13,036 bases of DNA from positions 1 to 13,036 of the forward strand of contig JAEWVY010000138.1 of the NCBI GenBank assembly GCA_023396625.1. Reading direction: 5' to 3'. Positions 5,428 to 12,986 of the stretch are shown here, in pieces. The translations under genes and the position numbers were made by a program. Position 1 is the first letter of the stretch, and every line of letters begins with the position of its first letter. Origin of the DNA: Pseudomonadota bacterium (GTDB lineage Bacteria; Pseudomonadota; Gammaproteobacteria; Burkholderiales; Burkholderiaceae_C). The notes beneath the pieces were generated by a model. The model made no database searches, had not been told where the DNA came from, and was given only the letters and a program-made list of their open reading frames with translations.

Positions 5428-6934
5428 TGGTTTCGCTTTCGTTTTCGCGTGAAGGGCCCGTGATGCCAAGACGGGACATCCGATAGCGGATCTGCCTGAG
5501 GTTGAGTCCCAGCCGGGCCGCGGCGGCGGTCCGGTTGAAACCTGTGTCGTTCAGCGTACGAATCAGCAGGGCCCTTTCCTGGTCGTCGAGCCAGGCTTGG
5601 AGATCCATGGGGCCGGACGCAAGGTTTGCCACGGCTTCATGTGGCGCAGGGTCTGGCGTTCCAGTGACTGCCATGGGGGGGGCTGGCCCCAAATCGTCGA
5701 AATTGAGTTCGCCTCCGTCGCTGAGCGCGAGCGCACGGTGCAGAAGATTCTCGAGTTCCCGGACGTTGCCCTGGAGGGGGTGTTTCATGAGCAAGGCCAT
5801 GGCGCTGGCGGACATGACGGGCTTGGGCAGGCCGGACTCGCGCGCAATGCGCGAAAGCAGGGCATCGCACAGGACGGCCAGATCCTGGCGTCGTTCCCGC
5901 AACGGCGGGACCACGATGTCAATGACGTTCAGCCGGTAGTACAGGTCCTGTCGAAAACGGCCCGCGTGCACGTCGCCGGCGAGGTCCTTGTGCGTGGCAC
6001 TGACGAAGCGGACATCGACTTCGTCTTCCTGTGTCGCTCCGAGAGGGCGCACGCGCCGTTCCTGAATGGCGCGGAGCAACTTGGACTGCATGGCCAATGG
6101 CAAGTCGCCAATTTCATCGAGAAACAGCGTGCCACCACGCGCGGCATGGAAGTAGCCTTCACGATCCTGGGTCGCGCCGGTGTATGAGCCTTTGCGCGCG
6201 CCGAAGAATTCGGCCTCGAGCAGATTTTCAGGGATGGCACCACAATTGACGGCAACGAAAGGTCCGTTCGCGCGGTGGCTGCAGGCATGAATGGCATGGG
6301 CAACCAGCTCCTTGCCCGTGCCCGATTCCCCGCGCACCAGGACCGGCGCCATGCTGCGAGCCACTTTGGCAATGCGCCGTTTGACTGAACAAAGGGCCTC
6401 GGAATTTCCCACGAGCCGCGCCAGGGCTTCCTGCCCAGCGGACGAGCTCGCTTCGGTGGGCGAGGGTGCGGCCGGGTCGGCCACCATCGGGGCGTCGGCG
6501 CGTGCTGCGCAGGTCGTGGCGGCGCCTCCGGCCTCGCCGCCGAGGGGGTCATCTTCATGGATGGCCGAGGCCACCACGGCCCGGAACTGCTTCAGGTCCA
6601 CGGGCTTGGTCAGATAATCGAAGGCGCCGGCCTTCAGCGCTTCCACCGCATTCTCGGCAGAGCCATAGGCGGTCATCACGATGCAGCGTTCGGTTCGCCG
6701 ACGCGCTTGAAGTTCGTGCAGCAGTTCCAGCCCCAGGCCGTCTGGTAGCCGCATGTCGGTGATGACCACGGCGTAGCCCGAATGCTCCACTTGCGTGCGC
6801 GCCTCGGCCAGCGAGCCGGCAGCGTCGACCAGGTACCCTTCGCGCAGCAGGGCCAGTTCGTAGAGTGTGCGCAGATCCGGCTCGTCGTCGACGACAAGGA
6901 TTTTCGATCTCGCTTTTTCGCGGGAGGAAGACAT
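5414..6934 (-). CDS. pilR: Sigma-54-dependent response regulator PilR (NtrC family)
   Basis: This 506-aa protein has three domains. The receiver spans residues 10-125, with D16/D17, phospho-acceptor D60, T88 and K110. An Ala/Pro-rich linker (about 128-170) follows. The AAA+ sigma-54-interaction domain (about 172-410) has Walker A GESGTGKE (202-209), Walker B TLFLDEIGD and the loop GSYTGA (249-254). The C-terminal Fis-type helix-turn-helix lies at about 466-490. PilR activates sigma-54 promoters, classically the major pilin gene pilA, when phosphorylated by PilS. The surface loop has Tyr where GAFTGA has Phe; an aromatic residue there is compatible with sigma-54 contact. It starts 8 nt after the pilS stop and overlaps ampD by 14 nt. 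The pilS neighbour makes PilR more likely than another NtrC-family regulator. Its target promoters are not in this window. Confidence 0.95.
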   Translation of the reverse strand: MSSSREKARSKILVVDDEPDLRTLYELALLREGYLVDAAGSLAEARTQVEHSGYAVVITDMRLPDGLGLELLHELQARRRTERCIVMTAYGSAENAVEALKAGAFDYLTKPVDLKQFRAVVASAIHEDDPLGGEAGGAATTCAARADAPMVADPAAPSPTEASSSAGQEALARLVGNSEALCSVKRRIAKVARSMAPVLVRGESGTGKELVAHAIHACSHRANGPFVAVNCGAIPENLLEAEFFGARKGSYTGATQDREGYFHAARGGTLFLDEIGDLPLAMQSKLLRAIQERRVRPLGATQEDEVDVRFVSATHKDLAGDVHAGRFRQDLYYRLNVIDIVVPPLRERRQDLAVLCDALLSRIARESGLPKPVMSASAMALLMKHPLQGNVRELENLLHRALALSDGGELNFDDLGPAPPMAVTGTPDPAPHEAVANLASGPMDLQAWLDDQERALLIRTLNDTGFNRTAAAARLGLNLRQIRYRMSRLGITGPSRENESETNGFA

Positions 6935-6942
6935 GTTCTGGC

Positions 6943-8679
6943 TCAGGTGGGCATCAATGGTGCGTGACCGGAAACCGGGGCGCCAGCATTCTGGAAGGCG
7001 ATGCAGAATTCATTGCCTTCGACCTGGCGCGCATCCAGTTCCCGGCAACTGCGCTCGTGGTTGATGGTGGCGCCGTGGCGTTCGCAGAGTTCGCGGCAAA
7101 TATAGAGCCCCAGGCCGCTGGAGCGGCTTTCGGAGGAGAAGAAAGGTTCGAACAGGTGACGCTGGACAGCGGGTTCCAGCGCGGGGCCATCGCTCCAGAC
7201 GCCCAGGACGGGCCGTCCATCGGCGAGCACGTCCACGCGAACGTGAATGGGGGCCGCGTGCCGCGCGTAACGGCGCGCATTGTCCAGAAGATTCACGATG
7301 ACCCGGCGCAGATGATCCGCGGAAAACTGGGCATCTGGTGTGCCGGGCGACAGGCTCAGCGAGACGGGCGTGTGTTTTCCTTCCTGCGACAGCCAGTCTT
7401 TGCACATCGACTGCACTGCCGGGGCCAGGGCCAGCCGGTTTCCGGTGGGGTCCTGCGCCAGTTGCTTGACCCCCGCGATATTGAGGATTTCATCGACGAT
7501 TTGCGCGAGACGCTGGGCGTTTTGCCGGACCATGTCGGTCAGGCGTTTCTGCGTGGGATCGTCAAGTTCCTCATCGAGCAGGGCATTGGCTTGTGAAATC
7601 GCGGCAAGCGGATTGCGGATTTCGTGGGCAACCGCGGCCGACATGCGGCCCATGGCCGACAGCTTCTCATTGCGCACGCGTGCTTCGAGTTCACGCTGGT
7701 CCTGCAGGAACATCACACACAGGCTTTCTCCACCCCGGGACGCGGTGCTGGCCATCCGGATGCGGACGCGGACGCGGCAGGGCGGCATGCCCGGGTGACG
7801 CAACTCGGTGTCGGTGTCGCCGGCGCCGCCGTGCCGGAAGGCTGCTTCTGCCAGGCGCGCGAGCACCTGCCAGCCCGGTTCGCTGTCGAGGCTGAACGGA
7901 GCGCGTCGGGCCGGACGGGCCCAGTCCACCATGGCGCGGGCGGCTGGATTGGCGGCCCGCACGGTACGGTTTCTGTCGACGACCAGGATCCCATCGGCAA
8001 GGTTTTCGATGACCAGTTCGTTGACCCGACCGTGCAGTGTTGCCAGGGAAGCACTTTGTCGCGCGGCCTCTTCCTCTCTGGCAAGGCGTGTGGCGAGTTG
8101 ATGCGTCAAAAGCGCCACGACGAACAAGCCCGTTCCCGTCAACCCCGCCTGAAGCAGCTGGGAACCCATTTCCGTCGGTAGCCACAGGGCGCCTGACCAG
8201 GCACCTCCGAGCAACAGCAGCGTCACCGCCGCGGTGGTGCCGAGAGCCAGCATCAGTGAACCCAGAACCGCGCTGAGCAGCACCGGCAGGGCAAACAGGG
8301 GGGTGTAATTGATGCTGCTGCCGTGGAAAAAATGGAGCGCGGAGAAGACCGTCACGTCGACGCCGACGATGATGGCCCATTGCGAGTCGACGCTGTGGCG
8401 CGGGTCGCGCGGCTGGCCCAGCCATCGCACCGCGACGGTCGCCACGAGATACAGGGCACACAGCCCTGTCAGCCACCAGGACACCGGATGGCCCAGAAGG
8501 CGGGCCGATACCTGCAGCAGCAGCAGCACCACCGCAATCAAGACCCGCGCGGACATGAGCGCCTGCCATAGGCGGTTGGGGGTCGTCTGCGCGTCGGGCG
8601 GGTCCTGCGCGCTGGCCGGCGCCAGGGCCTGGGCACCGAACCATGGCGAGGGCCCTTCGCGTTCCTGGTCCGTGTTCAT
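6943..8679 (-). CDS. pilS: Sensor histidine kinase PilS
   Basis: This 578-aa inner-membrane kinase is the partner of PilR in type IV pilus control. About six hydrophobic segments lie between residues 41 and 196, after a 35-residue cytoplasmic leader. A PAS-like domain follows (about 217-330, NLADGILVVDRN). The phospho-acceptor is H352 in the H-box AVAHEIRNPLAA. The ATPase domain has an N-box (VNLLDNARRYA, N463/N467), an F-region (FEPFF, 510-514) and a G2 box (SGLGLYI, 521-527). The G1 box reads WSDGPAL (495-501) instead of D-x-G-x-G: the usual leading Asp is S496 and the final Gly is A500. I recall similar wording in other betaproteobacterial PilS proteins, so it may be a family trait. The ATG directly follows the stop codon of the upstream 76-aa gene with no gap, suggesting coupled translation. 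Confidence 0.94.
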   Translation of the reverse strand: MNTDQEREGPSPWFGAQALAPASAQDPPDAQTTPNRLWQALMSARVLIAVVLLLLQVSARLLGHPVSWWLTGLCALYLVATVAVRWLGQPRDPRHSVDSQWAIIVGVDVTVFSALHFFHGSSINYTPLFALPVLLSAVLGSLMLALGTTAAVTLLLLGGAWSGALWLPTEMGSQLLQAGLTGTGLFVVALLTHQLATRLAREEEAARQSASLATLHGRVNELVIENLADGILVVDRNRTVRAANPAARAMVDWARPARRAPFSLDSEPGWQVLARLAEAAFRHGGAGDTDTELRHPGMPPCRVRVRIRMASTASRGGESLCVMFLQDQRELEARVRNEKLSAMGRMSAAVAHEIRNPLAAISQANALLDEELDDPTQKRLTDMVRQNAQRLAQIVDEILNIAGVKQLAQDPTGNRLALAPAVQSMCKDWLSQEGKHTPVSLSLSPGTPDAQFSADHLRRVIVNLLDNARRYARHAAPIHVRVDVLADGRPVLGVWSDGPALEPAVQRHLFEPFFSSESRSSGLGLYICRELCERHGATINHERSCRELDARQVEGNEFCIAFQNAGAPVSGHAPLMPT

Positions 8680-8910
8680 TCAGCCCTCGGCCTGTTGCCG
8701 GTGTTCCACGCTGCAGTAGCGACCCCGCTTTCCGGCCGTGGCGTCTTCCAGGGGCAAATGGACGCCGCAGACGGGGCAATCCACCATTTCCCGTGGCGGT
8801 GCGGTGGCTCCGCGTCCTGCGGACGGAGAGCCGGACAAAGGCCGGCGCTCGCGGTGACGCCAGAGCCAGACGAGCCCCAGGACGACCAGCAACAGGACCA
8901 GCGCTTTCAT
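8680..8910 (-). CDS. Small PP0621-type membrane-anchored zinc-ribbon protein
   Basis: This 76-aa protein has one N-terminal hydrophobic helix (residues 2-17, ALVLLLVVLGLVWLW), a basic polar linker (RHRERR), and a C-terminal metal-binding motif: C45-x2-C48, then C66-x3-H70. It resembles the small PP0621-family proteins found next to pilS in proteobacteria, whose function is unknown. The topology suggests a membrane anchor with the zinc knuckle in the cytoplasm. The ATG at 8910 overlaps the upstream stop (ATGA), and its own TGA abuts the pilS ATG, so it sits between the CcsA-like gene and pilS with no free nucleotide. A longer frame read upstream from here is a shadow of the neighbouring membrane protein. 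An accessory role in PilS signalling is only a guess from position. Confidence 0.85.
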   Translation of the reverse strand: MKALVLLLVVLGLVWLWRHRERRPLSGSPSAGRGATAPPREMVDCPVCGVHLPLEDATAGKRGRYCSVEHRQQAEG

Positions 8911-9713
8911 GCCGTGCGTCCCAGCACCACCTCGAGCACGAAACGGGAGCCGGCATACGCCAGCAGCAACAGTCCCGCGCCGATGTACAGCACGCGCACA
9001 GCCCGTCGCCCGCGCCACCCCAGGCGCACGCGGCCCGCGAGCAGCGTGGCGAAAGTCAGCCAGGAGAGCAGGGAGAACACGGTCTTGTGGTCCCACTTCC
9101 AGTGCGCGCCAGCGGTGCCATAGATTTGCTCGCCAAACAGCCACCCTACGCCGAGCGTGGCTGTCAGCAGGATGAAGCCAGCCTGGACGAAGCGGAAAGT
9201 CAGGCGTTCCAGGGTCAGGATCGGCAGGTCGCTGTGCGGGTCGGAGGCCAGCCGAATGCGACGCTCTGCCCTGGTCATGAGCATCGCATGCACCACGGCA
9301 GCGCCGAACAAGCCATAGGATGCGATACCGAGCGCCCAATGCAGGGGCAGCCACGCCGAGGCCGCCACATGCAGCACGCTTCCCGGGAAGAGCTGGGCCA
9401 CGACGACGGCTGCCGCGCCCAGGCCAGCCAACGCCCAGCGGGCCTTCAACTGCGGGAACAGACGGCTCTCCACCCCGTAGACGGTCAGGACAAGCCAGGC
9501 AGTCATGGACAACGCCGGCCCGAAGCCAAAGCGCGGCGTCGTTCCGAACAGGCCCTCCGCCAGGGCCAGCGCATGCGCAAGCCAGGCCGCCAGCAGGAGG
9601 GTGCTCGCGGACCTGGCGCCGAGCCGTGCCGCGGCGGCGGCAGTCACAGCGTACGCGGTGGCCGCCGCCAGGGTCAACCACAGGCCGGCGGGAGACATGC
9701 TGGCTAAAATCAT
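8907..9713 (-). CDS. CcsA/YpjD-type cytochrome c assembly family membrane protein
   Basis: This integral membrane protein of about 268 aa has roughly eight hydrophobic helices (about residues 10-30, 38-55, 69-81, 95-112, 124-146, 176-195, 210-229, 239-260). The HWKWDHKTVFSLLSW stretch (204-218) is a variant of the tryptophan-rich WWD heme-handling motif of the CcmC/CcsA/HemX superfamily. Several histidines lie in or near helices (H47, H115, H125, H142, H204, H209). Size and motif fit the YpjD/HemX-like branch often found beside ffh; its function is poorly defined, and it is not proven to be the System II CcsA. The start is uncertain: GTG 9719, ATG 9713 and ATG 9698 are all in frame without a clear ribosome binding site. 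It is the first gene of the pilSR-ampD unit and is divergent from ffh. Confidence 0.88.
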   Translation of the reverse strand: MILASMSPAGLWLTLAAATAYAVTAAAAARLGARSASTLLLAAWLAHALALAEGLFGTTPRFGFGPALSMTAWLVLTVYGVESRLFPQLKARWALAGLGAAAVVVAQLFPGSVLHVAASAWLPLHWALGIASYGLFGAAVVHAMLMTRAERRIRLASDPHSDLPILTLERLTFRFVQAGFILLTATLGVGWLFGEQIYGTAGAHWKWDHKTVFSLLSWLTFATLLAGRVRLGWRGRRAVRVLYIGAGLLLLAYAGSRFVLEVVLGRTA

Positions 9714-9738
9714 GGGCACAGTTTAGCGTTTCGCTCCC

Positions 9739-9756
9739 GGCCAGCGCCCGCTGGCC
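9739..9756. promoter_or_regulatory. Perfect 7-bp inverted repeat between the CcsA-like gene and ffh
   Basis: GGCCAGC (9739-9745) and GCTGGCC (9750-9756) are perfect arms around the loop GCCC. They lie in the 90-nt divergent region, 47 nt before the ffh ATG, and could fold in the ffh leader or act as an operator. A -10-like TAAAAT (9705-9710, plus) lies upstream, inside the CcsA-like start region. No matching -35 was seen. Confidence 0.4.
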
Positions 9757-9803
9757 TCCGGCCTGCAGGTCAGCCGGCAATCACCCGCACGGGACATTCC
9801 ACC

Positions 9804-11183
9804 ATGGCTTCCGCCCTCACCGACAAACTCTCGCGCCTGGTCAAGCAGATCAGTGGCCAGGCCCGCATCACCGAGTCCAATGTCACCGACATGCTGCGCG
9901 AAGTGCGCATGGCGCTGCTGGAGGCCGATGTGGCCTTGCCCGTGGTGCGGGACTTCATCGACCGCGTCAAGGCAAAAGCGCTGGGCCAGGAGGTGCTGGG
10001 CTCGCTCAAGCCGGGCCAGGCGCTGGTCGGCATCGTCAACCAGGAACTCAGCCGCACCATGGGCGAGGGGGTGTCGGACATCAACCTCGCGGCCCAGCCG
10101 CCGGCCGTGATCCTGATGGCTGGCCTGCAAGGCGCGGGCAAGACCACCACCACGGCCAAGCTGGCGCGCTACCTGATCGACAAACGCAAGAAAAAAGTGC
10201 TGACCGTCTCTGGCGACGTGTACCGTCCCGCGGCCATCGAGCAGTTGAAGACCGTGACGGCGCAGGCTGGCGCGGAATGGTTTCCGAGTTCCGCCGAGCA
10301 AAAGCCGGTCGACATCGCCCGCGCCGCGCTGGACTATGCGCGCAAGCACTATGTCGACGTGCTGCTGGTGGACACGGCGGGTCGCCTGGCCATTGACGAA
10401 GCGCTGATGCGCGAGATCAGGGAACTGCATGCCGAACTCGATCCGGTCGAAACCTTGTTCGTTGTGGACGCCATGCAGGGGCAGGATGCGGTGAACACGG
10501 CCAAGGCGTTCAAGGAGGCACTGCCCTTGACCGGGATCGTGCTGACCAAGCTGGACGGTGACTCGCGCGGGGGGGCCGCCCTGTCGGTGCGACAGATCAC
10601 CGGGGCGCCGATCAAGTTTGCCGGCACCAGCGAGAAACTCGACGGACTGGAAGTGTTCGACGCCCAGCGCCATGCCGGGCGCATCCTGGGCATGGGCGAC
10701 ATCGTGGCCCTGGTGGAGCAGGTGACGGCCGGAGTGGACATGGCCGAGGCGCAGAAGCTCGCCGCCAAGGTCAAGAGCGGCGGCGCGTTCGACCTGAGCG
10801 ACTTTCTCGCGCAGCTTCAGCAGGTCCGACAGATGGGGGGCTTGTCCAGCCTGATGGACAAGCTGCCCACGCAGATGGCCGGCAAAGCCAGCGAGGCCGA
10901 TTTGTCCCGGGCCGAGAGGGACATCAAGCGCAAACAGGGCATCATTCACAGCATGACGCCGCAGGAGCGCCGCAAGCCTGAACTCATCAAGGCCACGCGA
11001 AAGCGGCGCATCGCGGCGGGCGCGGGCGTGCAGGTCCAGGAAGTCAACCGCCTGCTCAAGGAGTTCGAGCAAATGCAGGAGATGATGAAAAAGATGAAGG
11101 GCGGCGGCCTCATGAAAATGATGAAGCGCATGGGCGGTATGAAGGGCTTGCCCGGCGGCGGATTCCCCGGCCTGCCCCGCTGA
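9804..11183 (+). CDS. ffh: Signal recognition particle GTPase Ffh
   Basis: This 459-aa protein is the SRP54 homologue that binds 4.5S RNA and hydrophobic signal sequences and delivers nascent inner-membrane proteins to FtsY. The N domain covers about residues 1-85. The G domain has G1 GLQGAGKT (107-114), DVYRPAAIEQL (138-148), G3 DTAGR (190-194), G4 TKLDGD (248-253), and the closing motif GTSEKLDGLEVF. The M domain (about 325-459) contains the RNA-binding helix RRIAAGAGVQVQEVNRLLKEF and a methionine-rich tail. The length is normal and every GTPase motif is present. The ribosome binding site before the ATG is weak. It is divergent from the CcsA-like gene, and the next gene starts within 3 nt of the stop. 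Confidence 0.98.
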   Translation: MASALTDKLSRLVKQISGQARITESNVTDMLREVRMALLEADVALPVVRDFIDRVKAKALGQEVLGSLKPGQALVGIVNQELSRTMGEGVSDINLAAQPPAVILMAGLQGAGKTTTTAKLARYLIDKRKKKVLTVSGDVYRPAAIEQLKTVTAQAGAEWFPSSAEQKPVDIARAALDYARKHYVDVLLVDTAGRLAIDEALMREIRELHAELDPVETLFVVDAMQGQDAVNTAKAFKEALPLTGIVLTKLDGDSRGGAALSVRQITGAPIKFAGTSEKLDGLEVFDAQRHAGRILGMGDIVALVEQVTAGVDMAEAQKLAAKVKSGGAFDLSDFLAQLQQVRQMGGLSSLMDKLPTQMAGKASEADLSRAERDIKRKQGIIHSMTPQERRKPELIKATRKRRIAAGAGVQVQEVNRLLKEFEQMQEMMKKMKGGGLMKMMKRMGGMKGLPGGGFPGLPR

Positions 11184-11185
11184 CG

Positions 11186-11617
11186 GTGCCCGGGAACGTT
11201 TGCGCCGCGGTGACCCTGCCCGAACGGCTTTTTGTCTATGGCACCTTGTTGCCGGGGCTGTGCCGCCATGCGGCGATGGCAGGGGCAGTGAGGCGTGGCT
11301 CGGTCTGGATCGAGGCGCGCCTGTTCGATCTGGGCGCCTACCCAGGCATCGTTCCCGGTGCGGGGCGCGTCGCTGGAGAACTGTACGAGGTTGACGAAGC
11401 GCTGCTGTCGAGGCTCGACGTGGTTGAAGAATACACGCCGGACGTTCCGGCCGACTCGCTCTACCTGCGCCGTCGCGTGACAGTGCATGGTCTGGCCGGT
11501 GGCGAGCCGCTGTCGGCCTGGGCGTACATCTACAACCGCGCGGTGGATGGCTGCGTGCCCATTGTCCACGGCGACTACCGGCGCCATCTCCGCGAGCGCG
11601 AATCCCGCGGCAGATGA
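11186..11617 (+). CDS. Gamma-glutamylcyclotransferase (GGCT/AIG2-like) family protein
   Basis: This protein of up to 143 aa has the small GGCT-like beta-barrel fold. The substrate loop FVYGTLLPG lies near the start, GAYPGIVPG at residues 50-58, and the probable catalytic glutamate in LDVVEEYTP (E81/E82). The conserved tail is WAYIYN. Relatives make 5-oxoproline from gamma-glutamyl compounds or resolve gamma-glutamyl-amine links; the substrate here cannot be told from sequence. No ATG is available. GTG 11186 lies 2 nt after the ffh stop, and GTG 11210 (135 aa) fits the short N-terminus of relatives equally well. Neither has a good ribosome binding site, so coupling to ffh translation is likely. 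It converges on miaB with 16 nt between stop codons, containing the palindrome GCCCCGGGGC. Confidence 0.85.
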   Translation: MPGNVCAAVTLPERLFVYGTLLPGLCRHAAMAGAVRRGSVWIEARLFDLGAYPGIVPGAGRVAGELYEVDEALLSRLDVVEEYTPDVPADSLYLRRRVTVHGLAGGEPLSAWAYIYNRAVDGCVPIVHGDYRRHLRERESRGR

Positions 11618-11633
11618 ACGCCCGCCCCGGGGC

Positions 11634-12986
11634 TCAGCAGGCCACGGTGCTGCGTGCGGGCCGGACTTCGCCGCGCAGGGAATGCGGCATGGCCTGCGTG
11701 ATGGTCACGTCGACCATTTGACCGATGCGCGTTGCCGGGTCTGTGCCAGCGGGAAAATTGACGGCCCGATTGCACTCGGTGCGGCCCATGAGTTCGGACG
11801 GGTTCTTGCGCGAGGCCCCCTCGACCAGCACGCGCTGAACCGTGCCTTCGAGGGTGGCGCTGATGCGGCGCATGCTGGCGTCGATGGCGGCCTGCACTTG
11901 CTGTAGCCGCTGCAGCTTGACCGCGTGCGGCGTGTCGTCGTGCAGGTTGGCCGCCGGCGTGCCGGGCCGAGGGCTGAAGATGAAGGAGAAACTGTTGTCG
12001 AAACCGATCTCGTCGATCAGCTTCATCAGCTTGGCGAAATCGTTCTCGGTTTCTCCGGGAAATCCGACGATGAAGTCGCTGCTCATGGCCATGTTCGGCC
12101 GGATCGCGCGCAGCTTGCGCACGGTGCTCTTGTATTCCATGGCGGTGTAGCCGCGCTTCATGGCCATGAGGATGCGGTCGCTGCCGTGCTGCACCGGCAG
12201 GTGCAGGTGGCTGACCAGCTTGGGCACCCTGGCGTAGACGTCGATCAGGCGCTGGGTGAACTCGTTGGGGTGGCTCGTGGTGTAGCGGATGCGCTCGATG
12301 CCGGGGATGTCGGCCACGTACTCGATCAGCAGCGCGAAGTCGGCGACGTCCGCCGTCTCGCCCATCTTCCCCCGGTAGGCGTTGACGTTCTGGCCCAACA
12401 GCGTGATTTCCTTGACGCCTTGGTCGGCCAGTCCGGCCACTTCCACGAGCACGTCCTCGAAGGGACGGCTGACTTCCTCGCCGCGCGTGTAGGGCACCAC
12501 GCAGTAGCTGCAGTATTTGGAGCAGCCTTCCATGATGGACACGAAGGCCGAGGCCCCGTCGACGCGCGCGGGGGGCAAGTGGTCGAATTTTTCGACCTCC
12601 GGGAAGCTGATGTCCACTTGGGGCCGCGCGAGGCGTTTGCGCGCGGCCAGCAACTCGGGCAGGCGGTGTAGGGTTTGCGGGCCGAAGACCACGTCCACGC
12701 ACGGCGCACGCTTGATGATTTCCGCCCCCTCCTGGCTGGCGACGCAGCCGCCCACGGCGATCAGCACCCCCTTCGCCTTCAGGTGCGCGACCCGCCCCAG
12801 GTCGCTGAACACCTTTTCCTGCGCTTTCTCGCGCACGGAGCACGTGTTGAACAGGATCAGGTCGGCGTCGTCCACGTCGGTGGTGGGCTCGTAGCCTTCG
12901 GCGGCAGACATCACGTCGACCATCTTGTCCGAGTCGTACTCGTTCATCTGGCAGCCAAAGGTTTTGATGAAGACTTTCTTTGCCAT
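11634..12986 (-). CDS. miaB: tRNA-2-methylthio-N6-dimethylallyladenosine synthase MiaB
   Basis: MiaB is a radical-SAM methylthiotransferase that converts i6A to ms2i6A at position 37 of tRNAs reading UNN codons. The 450-aa protein shows all three domains. The N-terminal methylthiotransferase domain has its auxiliary Fe-S ligands at C12 (TFGCQMN), C49 (FNTCSVRE) and C81 (GGCVASQEG). The radical SAM core has C155-x3-C159-x2-C162 (EGCSKYCSYCVVPYTRG). The C-terminal TRAM RNA-binding domain spans about 378-441. SHPNEF and SDFIVGFPGET are MiaB family markers that separate it from RimO and MtaB. The ATG at 12986 begins a normal MAKKVFIKTFGCQMN opening; no strong ribosome binding site is visible. The 50 nt from 12987 to the window end hold no recognisable gene or promoter. 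Confidence 0.98.
   Translation of the reverse strand: MAKKVFIKTFGCQMNEYDSDKMVDVMSAAEGYEPTTDVDDADLILFNTCSVREKAQEKVFSDLGRVAHLKAKGVLIAVGGCVASQEGAEIIKRAPCVDVVFGPQTLHRLPELLAARKRLARPQVDISFPEVEKFDHLPPARVDGASAFVSIMEGCSKYCSYCVVPYTRGEEVSRPFEDVLVEVAGLADQGVKEITLLGQNVNAYRGKMGETADVADFALLIEYVADIPGIERIRYTTSHPNEFTQRLIDVYARVPKLVSHLHLPVQHGSDRILMAMKRGYTAMEYKSTVRKLRAIRPNMAMSSDFIVGFPGETENDFAKLMKLIDEIGFDNSFSFIFSPRPGTPAANLHDDTPHAVKLQRLQQVQAAIDASMRRISATLEGTVQRVLVEGASRKNPSELMGRTECNRAVNFPAGTDPATRIGQMVDVTITQAMPHSLRGEVRPARSTVAC

Noticed and set aside
5428..5469. Upstream TTG start for ampD (adds 14 residues)
   Set aside because: The ATG at 5427 fits AmpD length and the 14-nt overlap with pilR. The extension (ASRALHAKTKAKP) has no counterpart I know in AmpD.
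7691..8956. A 421-codon minus-strand frame overlapping pilS
   Set aside because: It is an alternative frame of PilS: Arg/Gly/Ala/Pro-rich, with no domain.
8680..9780. A 366-codon minus-strand frame covering the CcsA-like gene and the small zinc-ribbon gene
   Set aside because: Only its last 76 codons are real (the zinc-ribbon protein). The rest is an out-of-frame reading of the CcsA-like membrane protein, which has a clear motif and helices.
11624..11633. Palindrome GCCCCGGGGC between the convergent stops of the GGCT-like gene and miaB
   Set aside because: It has no loop and no T-run on either side. It is too short to call a terminator in GC-rich DNA.
11575..12843. A 422-codon minus-strand frame overlapping miaB
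   Set aside because: It is a shifted frame inside miaB, rich in Arg/Gly/Ala. MiaB itself has all its Fe-S cysteines in the other frame.
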